Assembly: GCA_948567375.1 (NCBI GenBank)
Contig: OX419758.1
Location: 49,419,001 to 49,483,000, forward strand
Reading direction: 5' to 3'
Length of the DNA stretch: 64,000 nucleotides
Source of the DNA: Lunularia cruciata
Taxonomy: Eukaryota; Streptophyta; Marchantiopsida; Lunulariales; Lunulariaceae
Shown: in pieces, positions 32,999 to 44,689 of the stretch
How positions within the stretch are numbered: the first letter of the stretch is position 1
Layout: every line of letters starts with the position of its first letter
The notes under the pieces: generated by a model
What the model was told of the DNA's origin: nothing
Databases searched by the model: none
The model's input: the letters and a program-made list of their open reading frames with translations, nothing else
Translations under genes and position numbers: made by a program

Positions 32999-34057
32999 TT
33001 GGAGTCATACGAAGTAGGAGGAGTGATTGAATCTTTACACTCCAAAGCATTGGGAGGACACTATGCTCTGAAGAATACTGTAAAGAAAATTCTTTTGGTA
33101 GGGTATTGGTGGCCTACAATGTACAAAGACGTGCATGCTCATATCCAAAGCTGTGATGCTTGTCAGAGAACGGAGAAGCCGACGGCTACTTCTCAATGGC
33201 CTTTGAGACCAATTTTGCCTTTGGCCCCATTTGAGAAATGGGAGATTGATTTTGTGGGTCCCATTCAACCAGTGATCCTAGTCACAAGAAAGCAATACAT
33301 TTTGGTTTGCACTGACTATGCTACCAAGATGGTCGAAGCTAAAGCAACTCGCAGAGATGATGCTGAAACTGTGGCGGAATTCTTCTTTCGAAACATCATC
33401 TCCCGATATGGGTGTCCTTTGGAATTGGTCAGTGACCGAGGAACATATTTTTTGAACTCTGTAATGGAGGCATTAACCAAGTACTTTCAGATTAAACATC
33501 GGAAGACGACTCCTTATAACCCAAAAGCAAATGGCTTAACGGAAAAAGCGAATGGGTTACTTTGTAAAATTTTGAATAAGGTGAGTGTCAATTATGCCTA
33601 TGACTGGGATACAAAATTACCAGCCGTGTTGTGGGCATATCGAACGATAAAGAAGATTACAACCAAACAAACTCCATACTTCTTGACATATGGCTTGCAT
33701 CCCATACTACCGGTTGAATTTGAAGTACCGACATATCGGGTTCTTTGCAAAGAACGAATGTCGGAAGAGTAAAGTCAGGATCTTTGGATTCATCAACTGA
33801 TGTGGTTAGAAGAGAAATGAGACGATGCAATGCAAACCACAAAAGAAGTACAAGCACAGAGGAAAGTCAAGCACGATAAGAGAATCAAGCTTGTAGCTGT
33901 ACGAGAAGGGGATTTGGTTTTGTTATATGACAATCGCCGAATATTTTTTCCAGGCAAGTTGCATTTGAGATGGATGGGTCCATATCGAGTTCTTCATCTT
34001 TACAAAAATGGGTCCATGCAGCTTGTACACTTGGAAGGTAATCCTTTTGCCACTTGA
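32999..34057 (+). pseudogene. Integrase of the ORF-LTR element
   Basis: An H-H-C-C zinc site ('GGHYALKN...SCDACQRTEK') comes first, then 'KWEIDFVGP' (Asp), 'ELVSDRGTYF' (Asp) and 'NGLTEKANGLL' (Glu), so the DDE triad is intact. Next is a C-terminal domain 'VREGDLVLLYDNRR...GKLHLRWMGPYRV'. All segments share one frame, broken at 32,993 and 33,770 and near 33,820 by stops. The region ends about 100 bp before the polypurine tract. Confidence 0.9.
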
Positions 34058-34540
34058 GTAAATGGGTGGAGAGTTCAGAGATATTGGACCATAGGCTCGG
34101 AAGTTTCTAAGACACCCAAAGTCTATGTTCACGGGGACGCTCACATTTGAGGAGGGGTATGTGGTCCCCACAATTTTTTTTTTCAAAATAAGGGAGAAGA
34201 AGTGTATAGGGAAGTCATATTGCGCCTATATGGCCAAAGAAGGTGAAGAAAAGAGTCTTCGGGATGAAACCCAAAGTAAAGTGACTTTGGGTCATAAGGC
34301 AAAGTACTTAGAAATGCCCTGTCAGCACACAACCCAAAGTAAATTGTCTTCATATCAGGGGGAGCTCAACCCGAGGCAAAGACAATCTAACAACCTTTTG
34401 TCGGGGCAAGAAATTCAAGAAGGGGCCATTCAAAAACCGGCAGCCCATACGCGCGAAGGTTGATTGACAGTGACAGGTGCATGCCGGAGGTGTGATTTCT
34501 CGGTAGAAACTCAAAGTGACGGAAGACGAAGAAGCGCAAC

Positions 34541-34550
34541 TCTATAAAAA
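34541..34550 (+). promoter_or_regulatory. TATA-like box upstream of LTR-borne ORF
   Basis: CTATAAAAAT lies 20 bp before the ATG at 34,570. The 5' LTR copy has CTACAAAAAT at the same place. Whether it drives transcription is untested, and the spacing to the ATG is short for a TATA box with a leader. Confidence 0.4.
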
Positions 34551-34569
34551 TTGAACTTGCAATGACAAA

Positions 34570-37144
34570 ATGTTGAGTAATTTTCCTTTGCCATTGGGAA
34601 GTCGTCTTGCAAGTGATCGTGGGAAGGGAAATAGAGTTGGAATTGTGTTAGTGCGCAAGGGAGAAGTTGCAAGAGTGAAATCGAGAGAGAGTGAGAAGGT
34701 AGAAGAGATGGGAGGAGGAAAGAAGAACTCCGATTTCATAGTGAGAAATCATGCAATTCGGAGGTTAGATGTAATAGCAAGGATCAAAGTCTTGAGCCAA
34801 CTTCGGATCACATTTCTGGCATGGAACTGGAATGTAAGCTTTCTAGGATTCATGATAGAAATCATCGAGAGCAAGTGTCTCGATGGACCCGAGGAAGAAG
34901 GGAAGAGAGGAAATCTGGCTCTCTAGACAGAGTCGGATTGGAGACTCGTACTCGAGAAGGAAGCATGCTAGGAGCAAGGGGCCACGTTCTTGGGAAAGGG
35001 AGAGATAGCTCAAGAAACCCAAGAGGTGAGAGATGCCTTCTCGTCAAAGCGGACGAAGAATGGTCATAAGTTTGAGAGCTACAAAGACCCTGTGAAGAGA
35101 GGGATCGTGAGTGCACTGATGGCTATCCTGAAGCCGGAGCAAACCACATATGTGATGAAACACCAAGCAGTGTTCTTTCACAAACTTTTCATAGGAGAAC
35201 CAATCAATCGGGCGAGGTGTTTTCACGGAAGAACAAGGCAGATGGTGTGGAATTTGCGGGATAAGTCGCCTCCACACTATATCGTGCCGTTTGCAGCACA
35301 TTTCTACCTTGGGCTCAACTTGCTGAACTCGGCGGAGCGGACTCGGATGGTGTCGCATTTCCATCCGGATTTACAAAAGGAAGTCGATATTGAGGAGCAA
35401 CAATACATCCTGCAAATCAGGAGCACTAACGACTACTACGCAAAGACATGGAAGAACGTGGAGGTTGCAATGAGTACTCCGAATACAGAGAAGAGGAGTT
35501 GGCAAGATGACACCGAAGAAACAAAGAAAACTCGGAAGACGCGGAGAGGCAACCCGAGGCAAGGTATGGTGGTCATCGAGTCGGAGGACAAAGACTCAAA
35601 AGGAGATGTCGAGCTCAAAACTGAAGACTTGGAACACAAGGAAGAGCCTGAGCTAACGCTGCAGAGTGGAGATACGAGCAGCGATAGTGATGAAGGGGGA
35701 GACATGACATCGGCACCAGCAGCTGACAAATACGAAGAAGAAGTGCAAGCCAAGATGGAAGCCAAAGACAACATGCAGCTAGAAGATGAAGTAATGGTGC
35801 CCGAAGAGAAGAAGATTGCAGTACAGCAAGGAGTTCGCTCAAGACGTAAGGCAAAGTGCAAAGTGAGGCCAAGTAAGGCAAAAGAAGAGGTAGGTGAAAG
35901 CTTGGGAAGTGAGGCTTTGATTCCGATACAAAGACTGTAGAGAAGAAGGCGAGTTATCGGATGAACAGGAAGTATGAAGGGAAGTGTCCATGAAAGAAGA
36001 AGTAATCCCAAGTGATGGAGTGGAGTACCTAGAGGAGATCGTGTGCCCATTGTTAGTGAAATTGGAGCACAAGAAGAAGGAAATGCAGTCGACATGTCCG
36101 GAGGTAAAAACTGTATTGTAGGTGTTGGCGAGATTAGAAGAAGAAAACTCGGAGTTGAAGAAGAGTATAACCTGAGGTGAGGAAGAAAAGGAAGTGCTGC
36201 GAGCGGAAGCAATGGTGAGAAGTCAGGTAATTGAAGACCTGAAGAGAGAAGTAAATTATCAAGAGGATCTTGTGAAGAAAAGTGACATAGCAAGGGAGAG
36301 ACAAGTAGCGGAGTATGAGATCTTGAAGTAGCAGCTTGCTGATTCAAGAGTAGAAGTAATCCATGCTATGGCGAGTAGCTGCAAAGGATCAGGAGCTCAA
36401 TAGAGTGATGGAGAGTGTCGAGGAGAAGAAGCAACTTTGGTAACGAGAGTTGGTGGCATGATACCAAGAAGAAGACCAATTACGAGAGTTACTTCGTAAT
36501 CAGGAGGAGAAGGTTGTCCAAAAAGAGAAGGAGGAGGAGTCAGTGAAAGCCGAGTTTGAGGAGGAGTAGGCAATGTATCGAGAGGACTGGCTTGCAGATT
36601 GGGAACGAGAGAGGAAGATGCGATTGGAGCCATTGAAGGAGATTGTCCTCAGGATGAACGTGATGTTGAGTACAGAGGCCAGCGTTCAGATTGAAGAAAC
36701 GAGATTGCACGGTTGAAATTGTTGGTGCAGGAGACGAGGCGAAGACAGGCAAAAGACACAGATTTAAACGCGCTGCTGATAAGTCTTAGGACTCGTGTAG
36801 ACAGGAAGATTTTAGAAGTAGAGGATAACATTTCAATTAGATTAGACTTAGTGAAAATAGAGATAGAAAAGCTTCGGAAAGATGTTCAAGCAAAACCTAA
36901 AGTAGATAACATAGGAATGCAAATGTCTTCGGAGTTACCATTGGAGACATTAGAGAAGAGTGGGTCGGGAGATAAGGAGTTAGATAGATTACCCACTAGT
37001 GAAATTTCATATCAGGAAAGAGAATTGTTGGATCTAGTAGAAGAAGAGGAAAATACACAACCCGAGGATAGAGTAGTAGGAAGTAAAATTACTTCGGGTT
37101 TGGGTTTGAAAGCCGATGACGAAGTAGACATCGGATCGGATTAG
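34570..37144 (+). pseudogene. LTR-borne long ORF: novel domain plus coiled coil
   Basis: Reading the LTR from the ATG at 34,570 gives a basic N-terminus (to a TAG at 34,924, shared with the 5' copy). A globular-looking central domain follows with 'WNLRDKSPPHYIVPF' and 'EEQQYILQIRSTNDYYAKT', then an acidic Glu/Lys linker to 35,940. After a one-base insertion absent from the 5' copy, a long heptad-rich coiled coil runs with scattered stops ('RLEEENSELKKS', 'EEDQLRELLRNQEEK'). It reaches the open 143-codon stretch 36,713-37,144 (MKLLVQETRRRQ ... acidic tail). Total span is about 857 codons. I recognise no family; the coiled coil suggests assembly or scaffolding, which is inference. Confidence 0.6.
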
Positions 37145-37922
37145 TAACAGTTTTTGAGATTTGAAGAGGCAAATATGAAGAGGTGCATTGTCATTTTGGA
37201 TCTGTAGGTTAGAAGAGTTGTTATAGTTGCATTGTCGATTGATTCACTATTTAAGAGTGGTATTTGTAGTCAAATGTTGTTCAGTGCTCATAATTTCTGA
37301 GAATAGATAAAGCAAAGTGCTGTGAAGCAGTGCTCGTCACTTGAGCTTGATTCCAAGTATCAACTTTGCAATTGTGTTTGTGAGTGTGTGAAGAAATTTG
37401 AAGTGCAAGTCAGTGTGCTTGTTAGATGTTGGATTCCGCAGCCTTGATCTTCATTCTATGTGTTTGATCCTGAGTGAAGTGCAATTGGAGCAATGCCTTG
37501 ACAGATTGAGAGGAATTGTAGTGTTGGTAGTATTTTGCATTTGTGAGTGCAATGCGAAGTTGATGTGAAGCAATTTCAATTGAGGAAGTTGTGCCTTCAG
37601 TGGAGGGGTGGAACACAATTCTGAGGCGAAGTCGTTTTGCAATGAAGTGCCGTTTTTGAGAGAGCCTGAATCATCACAATCAAGATTGTTTGGAAAGATT
37701 TGATGGAGTTGTGATTAATGAGTGTTAATTCGTGACAAGACTGCGAGTCAGTGCTTGTTACTCTCTTCTAGGTGTGGTTTCTACCTGAGAGATTAAAGAC
37801 GCAACCAAGAAGAACTAAATTGTTACTTTGCTTTGTATTTGACCAATTCTGACTTGTATTTCTGCGGGAACAAACTTTACTTACCCAATTACCGCAAAAG
37901 TGATATTTTCCGGCTTGTCACA
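37145..37922 (+). other. Non-coding 3' part of the long LTR
   Basis: No sustained frame. GT-rich, with a TATA-like CTATTTAAG near 37,248 and the LTR terminus TTGTCACA. Probably holds U3 promoter, R and U5. Confidence 0.5.
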
Positions 37923-38329
37923 CTCGTTGAAGAACACAATCTCTCTCCTTGGCCCCAACTATGCCACCTACAACACTAGTGCAAAGATAGTCCATCACTA
38001 AGACATCATCATGAATGTCTCGCTGATCTCTTCACTCTTTGGATTTATGACCACAATAACTCCTCTTGTATGCATTGAGATAGATACCACCTAAGTCTCA
38101 GAAAATATACAATGAAAGGCAAATGCATGCCAACCTGGCACCATCTCTGTCTCAGCATGCTAACGTGCTCTAGTCTGATCTTGTTGGCTGGGACATGGGT
38201 TTCTACTCAACCCATCTGCACCACGGTTCACCACTCTAGGTCTATGAACAATTGTGAAATCATACTCTTGTAAAATCAGAGCCCATCATGCAAGCTTCCT
38301 TGAAAGCTTGTTGGAATCCATCAACCACT

Positions 38330-38527
38330 TCAATGGCTGATGAGAGTAAAGGAGTTACCAAATAGGTAACATTGGAAATGTGCTACTACCCAAACTACTG
38401 CCAAGCACTCTCTCTCATATGAACTATACTTTGCCTCCGCTGAATTGTTGGAGCGACTAGCATAGGCCACCACAAGCTCCTTCCCCTCATCATCATGTTG
38501 GGTGAGCATTGCTCCAAGCCCCAACAT
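38330..38527 (-). pseudogene. RNase H fragment of PHD element, copy 1
   Basis: 'LGLGAMLTQHDDEGKELVVA', 'YASRSNNSAEAKYSSYEREC' and 'AVVWVVAHFQCYL' are the central part of Ty3 RNase H. The first catalytic Asp lies beyond the broken frame. Confidence 0.85.
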
Positions 38528-38767
38528 ACTCCAATTAATGTGAAGCTAAAATGGTAGTCCTCGGATTGGTTTCCTTAGAATAAGAGCAGATGTCAACCTC
38601 TCCTTGAGCTCTACAAAACCTCTCTCTTGCTCATCTCCCCAACACCACTCCTATGTAAGCTTGGTCAGCTTTGTCAAGACCTTGGCAATGGCACTAAATC
38701 CTCTAATATAGCGGTGATAGAAGCTTGCCAACAAAAGGAATGCTTGCACTCTGCTCACATCCGTAGG

Positions 38768-39430
38768 TCAAGGAATACATGCAATAGCCTCCACCTTGGT
38801 CTGCAGAACACCAAGTCCTTCAGGATAGATAGTGTGAACCAAATACTCAACCTGCTCATGGAAGAACCTACACTTCCCAAGATGTAATTTGAGCCCATAA
38901 GATCTCAACCTCTCAAACACCTCCAACAAATTTCTCTCATGCTCCTCCACAATAGTGCTATAGACCAAAATGTCATCAATATAGCACTGAGTAAAATCCA
39001 ATCTAGCTAGGATCTTGTCCATGACCCTTTGGAACTCAGCAAGAGCATTCTTCAACCCAAATGGTAAGAATCTCCACTAATATAATACATCCTTGCTGTG
39101 AGGATCAATAGCCCAAAATGCTATCTTGGACTTACCCTCCTCCTTGATCAACAATTGATGATATCTTGCTTGAAGATCCAAAGTATTGAAGACCTTTGCA
39201 TGCTCAATTGCATCAAAGATCTCCCTTGGTGTAGACATGGCACATCGATCAGCCCTAGTCTGTTGGTTGATAGGACGATAATCTCCACATATCCACCTAT
39301 CTGTGTAGTTGCCATGAAGATCCTTCTTGGCTGGCATCATTATTACTAATGCATACTCTCCATGTGAAATCTCCACCAAACCAGCCTTAAAAAGATCACT
39401 ATTTTGACTTGAATTCAATGTCTTCTCCAT
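38768..39430 (-). pseudogene. Reverse transcriptase of PHD element, copy 1
   Basis: Two frames. 39,077-39,430 carries 'GLVEISHGEYALVIMMPAKK', 'DRWICGDYRPINQQT' and 'FNTLDLQARYHQLLI'. 38,768-39,055 carries 'NALAEFQRVMDKIL', the active site 'CYIDDILVYS' and 'HLGKCRFFHEQVEYL'. The catalytic Asp pair is kept. A short gap with a stop lies between the frames. Clearly Ty3-type and different from the other two reverse transcriptases in the window. Confidence 0.9.
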
Positions 39431-41276
39431 ATTATTATATTGATAATGACATCAGAAAATTGGTGTATTGCTAGTCATCTCAATCCGTATACTAGGTCCC
39501 TTTAGAACACCCAAATCCTTCATACTAAAGGCAAAACAACTTGTGTAGTTCCTCAAGAACCTCCAAACCCTCTATTTTTCTTCTCCTATAAGCTTGGGTC
39601 CAAGATCTGGCTCCCAAGTATGTAGCAACTATAGTAGGAGTGGAAGATGTGCTGACCGGCTGCTACAATGGCCCCTTGGGAGCAATAGTGGCATGCCCTT
39701 GACTACTAGAGGTCCCAAACTCTATGTGAAAAACTCCTTGTAATCTGGCTGCAAGCTCCACACATCCTCTAGTTGCATCCCAAGTAGACCAAGGGTGTAA
39801 TCCAAGTAGACCACGCTCACCTACATGGACTCCAAGTAGACCACTCTCCCTAGTAGCTACTGGCCGTGTCCCAAGAATACCATGTCTACTTGGTCCATTG
39901 CCCCCAACATGTGCCTAAATATTCTTGATAGGCATAGGGCTTACAAGTGTCCGAGTGGTGATGCATATCAAGCGCATCCTATGCTACTCTGCCAAGCCAA
40001 GGCTTACAATCAAAGTCAAACAATTCAAGTCCATAGCCTGACCTAACACTTGACAACTGGATGCCTCTGACGTTGCTAGAACAACAATAATACCAGTGCA
40101 AAAGCCCATTGCCTGCTCTCTCTCATCAACATTGGGCTCCACCAACTATTGTACTTGTGAATCCCAAACCAGTCTAGGATCTCACTCTCAAAAAGCATGA
40201 GAACTTCAAAAACTCATAAGTGTGGGAAAAGTGGCTCTAGGTTGTCCAACTAGGTTCACCACTGCCATAGGTGACCTATTAGCCACTACCACTATTTGAG
40301 ACCAGCGCTCAACATCCAAGATGTCATCAACAAGGATGTGGTCTAGTCGTTGAATCCCATCATATGCATGTTGTAGAATCTCTTTGGGTAAGAGGTTTGT
40401 CCACCAAAGACAAAAATGATGAGCCTATAATCCCACTCTGGCTGCATCTAAAAATACAACAGGTCCTATCTAAGAATGGACCTGATGTGTACTTGCCACC
40501 ACTTTGGTGCAAGAATCACCCATCATAGGAACGTTCTTCAAAAGGTTAGTTAGAGAAACGGACTAATGGACCTGGAGATGTTGTAGTATCTGTAACATCT
40601 CCCAAAACACCAGAACAAGGATCTTGAAGACCCAAACCTTGGCCAGCATGTGTATGTCCCTAACATGGCCATCCAAAAATCACCAAGTGAAGAGGTCCAT
40701 GTCTCTCCAGATCATGCGCCCCTCAATAAAGAAATGTCTACTAGTAGGGCCTTCTGGTAACCCTTGATTGTTGACATCAATAATAACTCAAGATACTGAT
40801 AGGCCAAGTGTGCCACATGATGGAGAGAGACTCACCTAGCAGTCTCATCTCTCTCCACATACAAGTACCTTTGTACTTGTATACCTGCTTGTAGTATCGT
40901 AGCTAGTCCGGTGCTAATCTCACCAAACAACTCCAATAAACATACTCTCTACTAGATATTGCCAAGCATGAGTGTGGTATCCAAAGGTTTCAAGGTAATA
41001 AACTCTTGAGGCTAACCCTCACACTCATCTCCTTGTAGTACAAAGGTTCCACTCCAAGCATGCTGCACCAACCAATCTGCATACCGTTGCAATGCCTCCT
41101 CCAAACTCCACAATGAAACATCCAAGGTGGATGAAACAATCCCACTTGTACTCCAAATCAGAGTGAGCTCCTCTGGTATTGGATTATCCTCTGCATGGGC
41201 ATTCCCCTCCAATATGTCACTTGGCCAAGTAACAACACCACTAAAAGCAGAAACTGATGTTGCCATGGTCTTGAAC
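39431..41276 (-). pseudogene. Gag-pol linker/protease region of PHD element, copy 1
   Basis: The frame is broken throughout. One open piece, 41,012-41,266 (MATSVSAFSGVVTWPSDILE...), has a Trp/Leu-rich end. 'LGQAMDLNCLTLIV' near 40,040 is shared with copy 2. Position between gag and reverse transcriptase suggests a protease lies here, but I cannot find a D-S/T-G core. Confidence 0.5.
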
Positions 41277-41727
41277 TATAACACCCATTTGTGCATGTGT
41301 GTGGTATTGTGATGTTTAGCTTGGTATTACAAGTACTTGAGAGATATCATTTATATAGAGATAAAGGATGGTTTTACATTAATCATGATTAGCTAAAGTT
41401 AGTCATAGCTAAGATAGAAGGGACCTTACTTTAGAGGAAGTGGAAAAGATGAGCACCACTATTTTGGACTCTAGTGTGTTGACTTGGTATTATTCCTAGG
41501 TGTTTGGCTTTGAGGAAAGAGTTGAAAACTCTTGGGACCGCAAGCCTTTTTGTTTTGGATTCTTCTATAGTCCAAGGATAGCCCATGTGAAAGAATCCTT
41601 GACTTAGTGGTTGGGTCAAGATAAGATCACATGCTTAGTGGAATATGCCCATGTGGATGAATATTCCTTTAAACTTTTTGACTTGACTTGAATTTTAGCC
41701 TAGTAACTTGAGTTACTCTAGTAAAAG
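41277..41727 (+). mobile_element. Truncated LTR of the 690-bp family
   Basis: Starts TATAACACCCATTTG and matches about two thirds of the 690-bp LTR in the opposite orientation to the copies at 11,727-22,949. The match ends near 'GTTACTCTAGTAAAAG'. It interrupts copy 1 of the PHD element at a point whose continuation is seen intact in copy 2 (near 50,085). Confidence 0.87.
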
Positions 41728-43289
41728 CTTCCACTTATCAAGCTTCCACTTATGGATGTTTACATATGCCATAATAAAATAAATCTTGGAAGATGACTTG
41801 TAGGAATATATTTGAAAAGTCTTTTGGTAGAGAGTGCTATAATCATGCATTGCTCCTCTTGATCTAGATCTTTGACTCTATTTGCTACAAGCTACTCTTC
41901 CACTATACATGCAAAAACAATCATTTCAAATTTTGGTTGTGTTTTTTTCAATAGAATTGTTGCACAACAAAGGAAGTTGAGAGCTATGGAAAATTATACA
42001 CTGCCGCTAATTGCAACCAAGAAATTGATTGAGGGTTGAAGAAATTCCAATGAAAAATGGCAAAACAAAATTTGGTAAGAAGAGACATTCAAGTTCCTTC
42101 TCTAGGTTTTGACACCATTTTAGACTGACATTGAGACTCCAAACCAAGACCCTTCGTCTTGGAAGTTTGGAAATTATTAAAGACAAAATTTTTGATTCCT
42201 CGCAAAGCAAAGTACAAATAGTTATGGATGGTAAACAACCATTATGGACAAATCCTTGATTATTTGGCAAACATGGAACATCTTGCATAGATTCATGGTG
42301 GTAATTAGAAAAAGCCAATTTAGAAGAGCACAAATTTTTGTTTCATGGCTATATTTTGGTTTGTGAGGGTAAGGATTCTGGCTACTATGAAAAATGACCA
42401 ACTTTACAAGGAATGATTGAAAGGTACATGAAATCTTACAAGGAAGGTCAAGAGTTGAAAAATAATTTGAATGGAGAAGAACTTACAAAGAAAGAGTATG
42501 GCCAAGGATGGAGAACCATAGATGAAAAATTGAATGGTATGTGTCCTCATTCTGCTAGAATGTAGACCATTTTTGGGAGTTGAGCAAAAATTACACCACA
42601 TGCTATGGTAAGTTTAGGAATTTGAACTCCAATTCACGTGAAGTCATGGACTTTGGAGCGGAGGAGTTTCTAGAGTTTGAAGAAAACTATATTGCATAGC
42701 ACTTAATTCTTCTTCCCTCTAGAGGTGGTGCTTTTCAACTCATGTACTCAATTTTCCCCAAACATTCAATGGGTAGAAGGTTTAGCTAATGTTTATATGG
42801 AAGGCTTTGAAATGGAACATGAGAAGGTCCACTAGAGGAGTCATCATTTGTTGCACCACCTCCACTAGTCTCATTAGGGAATGGGTTGGAGGGAGCTTTC
42901 ACCAAAAAGGATAGAGAATGTGACCAAAAGTGGGGAAAAATGCTACTACAAAGGAGGTATCAAGTATGTCACCAAGCATGTCTCTATCTTATGATTTAGC
43001 AAATATCACCATGCTCAAGGCAAACAATATCAAATATAGGAAGAGCTTAAGTCTTGTTGAACTAGAAGCCACTAATATGATGAAAAGAGAGAAGGCTCTA
43101 ATGAAGATAGAAGTTGAGTGAGTATGATTAAAGATTAAAGAGAACATGAAGGTAGAGATTGGCATGTGTTGGCACTCATTGCACTTGATGGTGCTTGGAA
43201 GATGTAATAGGTACTTGGTTGCGCTTGGAGCTTTACTTCTTGCTTAATACACAAGAGTTTACACATGAGCACAAGATTCACATTGTGTG

Positions 43290-43339
<50 letters not shown>

Positions 43340-44689
43340 GTACGGTACCATAGTACAAACTTATATACATGTGGAGAGCTAGTCACTATGTGTAACTAGA
43401 GCTAAAGCAACTATAGCCTAAAGTAAACATGCAATTGCATCCTCAAGTCGTTGTTGCTATACATCACGTAGAATCCTAAATGTGCTCAATGACTACCATA
43501 TACTCCACTCTATCTCATCCAAGGTTGGGATTTGATAGAAGCAACCAGAAGGTCATATGGATTGCTAATATAAGAACTCAATCAATTGGTAGTCCATTCC
43601 TCTGTGGCCCAAGTAACAATAAGATAATAGGACGTGGACAAATCTATCCAAAGTTGTCATCAACGGGTCAAATGACCAAGTGTATGATGATAAATTTGCC
43701 TTATAAGGATGGAAGTAGGGAGGATGGATTGCACCATGTGGATGGTTCATACCATATGAGTGCATAGTTGTATAGGATCAAAAGCTCACAAAGAGGTAAA
43801 CCTAATGAAGTGAGATGCTCATACAATCTAGATCTAAGTCCTCTAAACTTGTCTCTTTGGACATCAATAATTTACAAATAGGCCATGAGCCAAGACCCAA
43901 TGTGAACCCCCATAGGAATCTTAGACCACTACCACATGCTATATAGCAAAAGCTCAACATCAGTTGCTTGAAGGTCTATCCACAAGATAACTTCATGCAA
44001 TAAGTTGAATGTGAAACTTGTAATTAGACTCTAAACCTTCAACCATAGTTGTGACACCTACGATATCCAAGTCCAAGTCAACCAACCTCTGCTCTTTCTC
44101 CATCTCCATCCTAGCAAAGGTCAAATGCATCTCCTCTTTTGCAACAAGAGTATCCTCTCACTCACAAATAAGTCTGTCTCTCTAGAGAGGAGTCTATCCT
44201 ACTCCTCTAAACTATCCAATCTACTTTCATGCTCAACAAGGTTCTCTCTTGCTCCTCTGCCACTTAAACACAATCATCTGATACACACGCTATGTCAATA
44301 GATAAGGTTGGAAGTGGGAACAAGAAGGATGAAGGGCCCCTTCCCTGCGGTGGAGGGGCTCTTCGAAGGGTAAGCAAGGAGGAAGGGACCCTCTTTAGGG
44401 AGAAAGGGCTTTCTCAAGGAATAGAGATGGACAAGGAACTGTTTGAGATGACCCGTCACTCCCTAACTTCACTATAAGTAATGCATGTATCTCAACACAC
44501 ATTTGTTGAACATTTGTGAACAGCAAGCAACATATAGTCATCCATCAAGTCAAGTTAACTAAGGTTCATTAATTAATCCAAGTATGTATGTAATAAAAAT
44601 TCATATATTAAATTTAAATTCATTTGTTAAATCAATAAAGCTAAAGAGTTGTAAAAATAAAAACCTTGTATGTTTTCCAACAAATATTT
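41728..44689. other. Unassigned DNA, 3 kb
   Basis: It has a small direct repeat (AAGCTTCCACTTAT, twice near 41,727-41,755), a mixed microsatellite (43,285-43,337), and short frames. None of these (for example 42,930-43,121, Lys/Glu-rich, or 43,480-43,767) resembles a protein I know. A compositionally different, G-rich patch occurs at 44,310-44,420. Confidence 0.45.
43285..43337. repeat. (TG)(TA)n(CA)n microsatellite
   Basis: A TGTGTG block, a TA block and about 18 CA dinucleotides. The TG/CA blocks are complementary, so part can fold back. Confidence 0.95.

Larger units (their letters stand above)
30356..37922 (+). mobile_element. Ty3-type element with ORF-bearing 3.76-kb LTR, deletion derivative
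   Basis: The element starts TGTGGTGCCC at 30356 and ends CTTGTCACA at 37922. It is flanked by the target duplication CTCGT (30351-30355 and 37923-37927). The 3' LTR (34160-37922) follows a polypurine tract GAGGAGGGGTA. The 5' LTR is kept only to about 32,188. There it joins directly to the end of a reverse transcriptase domain, so the rest of the 5' LTR, primer-binding site, gag, protease and most of the reverse transcriptase are deleted. RNase H and integrase follow in one frame broken by TGA and TAA stops. Confidence 0.88.
34160..37922 (+). repeat. Complete 3' LTR, 3,763 bp, containing an ORF
   Basis: Preceded by a polypurine tract. It has TG...CA termini and ends at the target duplication. 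Its first 1.84 kb repeats 30356-32188. It contains a long decayed reading frame (34570-37144), a TATA-like box before it (34541-34550), and a non-coding 3' part (37145-37922) with a second TATA-like 'CTATTTAAG' near 37,248, which probably holds the promoter, R and U5. Confidence 0.85.
28141..41276 (-). mobile_element. Ty3-type element with PHD finger, copy 1, split by another element
   Basis: Minus-strand remains appear in order from high to low coordinates: unassigned region, reverse transcriptase, RNase H, integrase, PHD finger, LTR-like repeat. A plus-strand element (30,356-37,922) sits between RNase H and integrase. Removing it joins sequence that aligns continuously with copy 2 (about 44,690-55,005). 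The high-coordinate end is cut at 41,276 by a 690-bp-family LTR fragment. All frames are broken. End boundaries are inferred from alignment with copy 2. Confidence 0.75.

Noticed and set aside
34990-35940. A 316-codon gene starting at 34,990
   Set aside because: The codon at 34,990 is TTG, not ATG. The same frame is protein-like upstream to 34,570 and continues as a coiled coil downstream, so this is only the longest open piece of the larger LTR-borne frame.
35436-36347. 303-codon minus-strand frame rich in Ser, Leu and Pro
   Set aside because: It is the antisense shadow of the Glu/Lys-rich LTR-borne frame; composition is the complement of that coding sequence.
43135-43386. Frame encoding Cys-Val repeats
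   Set aside because: Direct translation of the CA/TG microsatellite.
44292-44477. G-rich 61-codon frame as a real gene
   Set aside because: No recognisable content, no splice or promoter context, and surrounding DNA is decayed; kept only as a compositional note.
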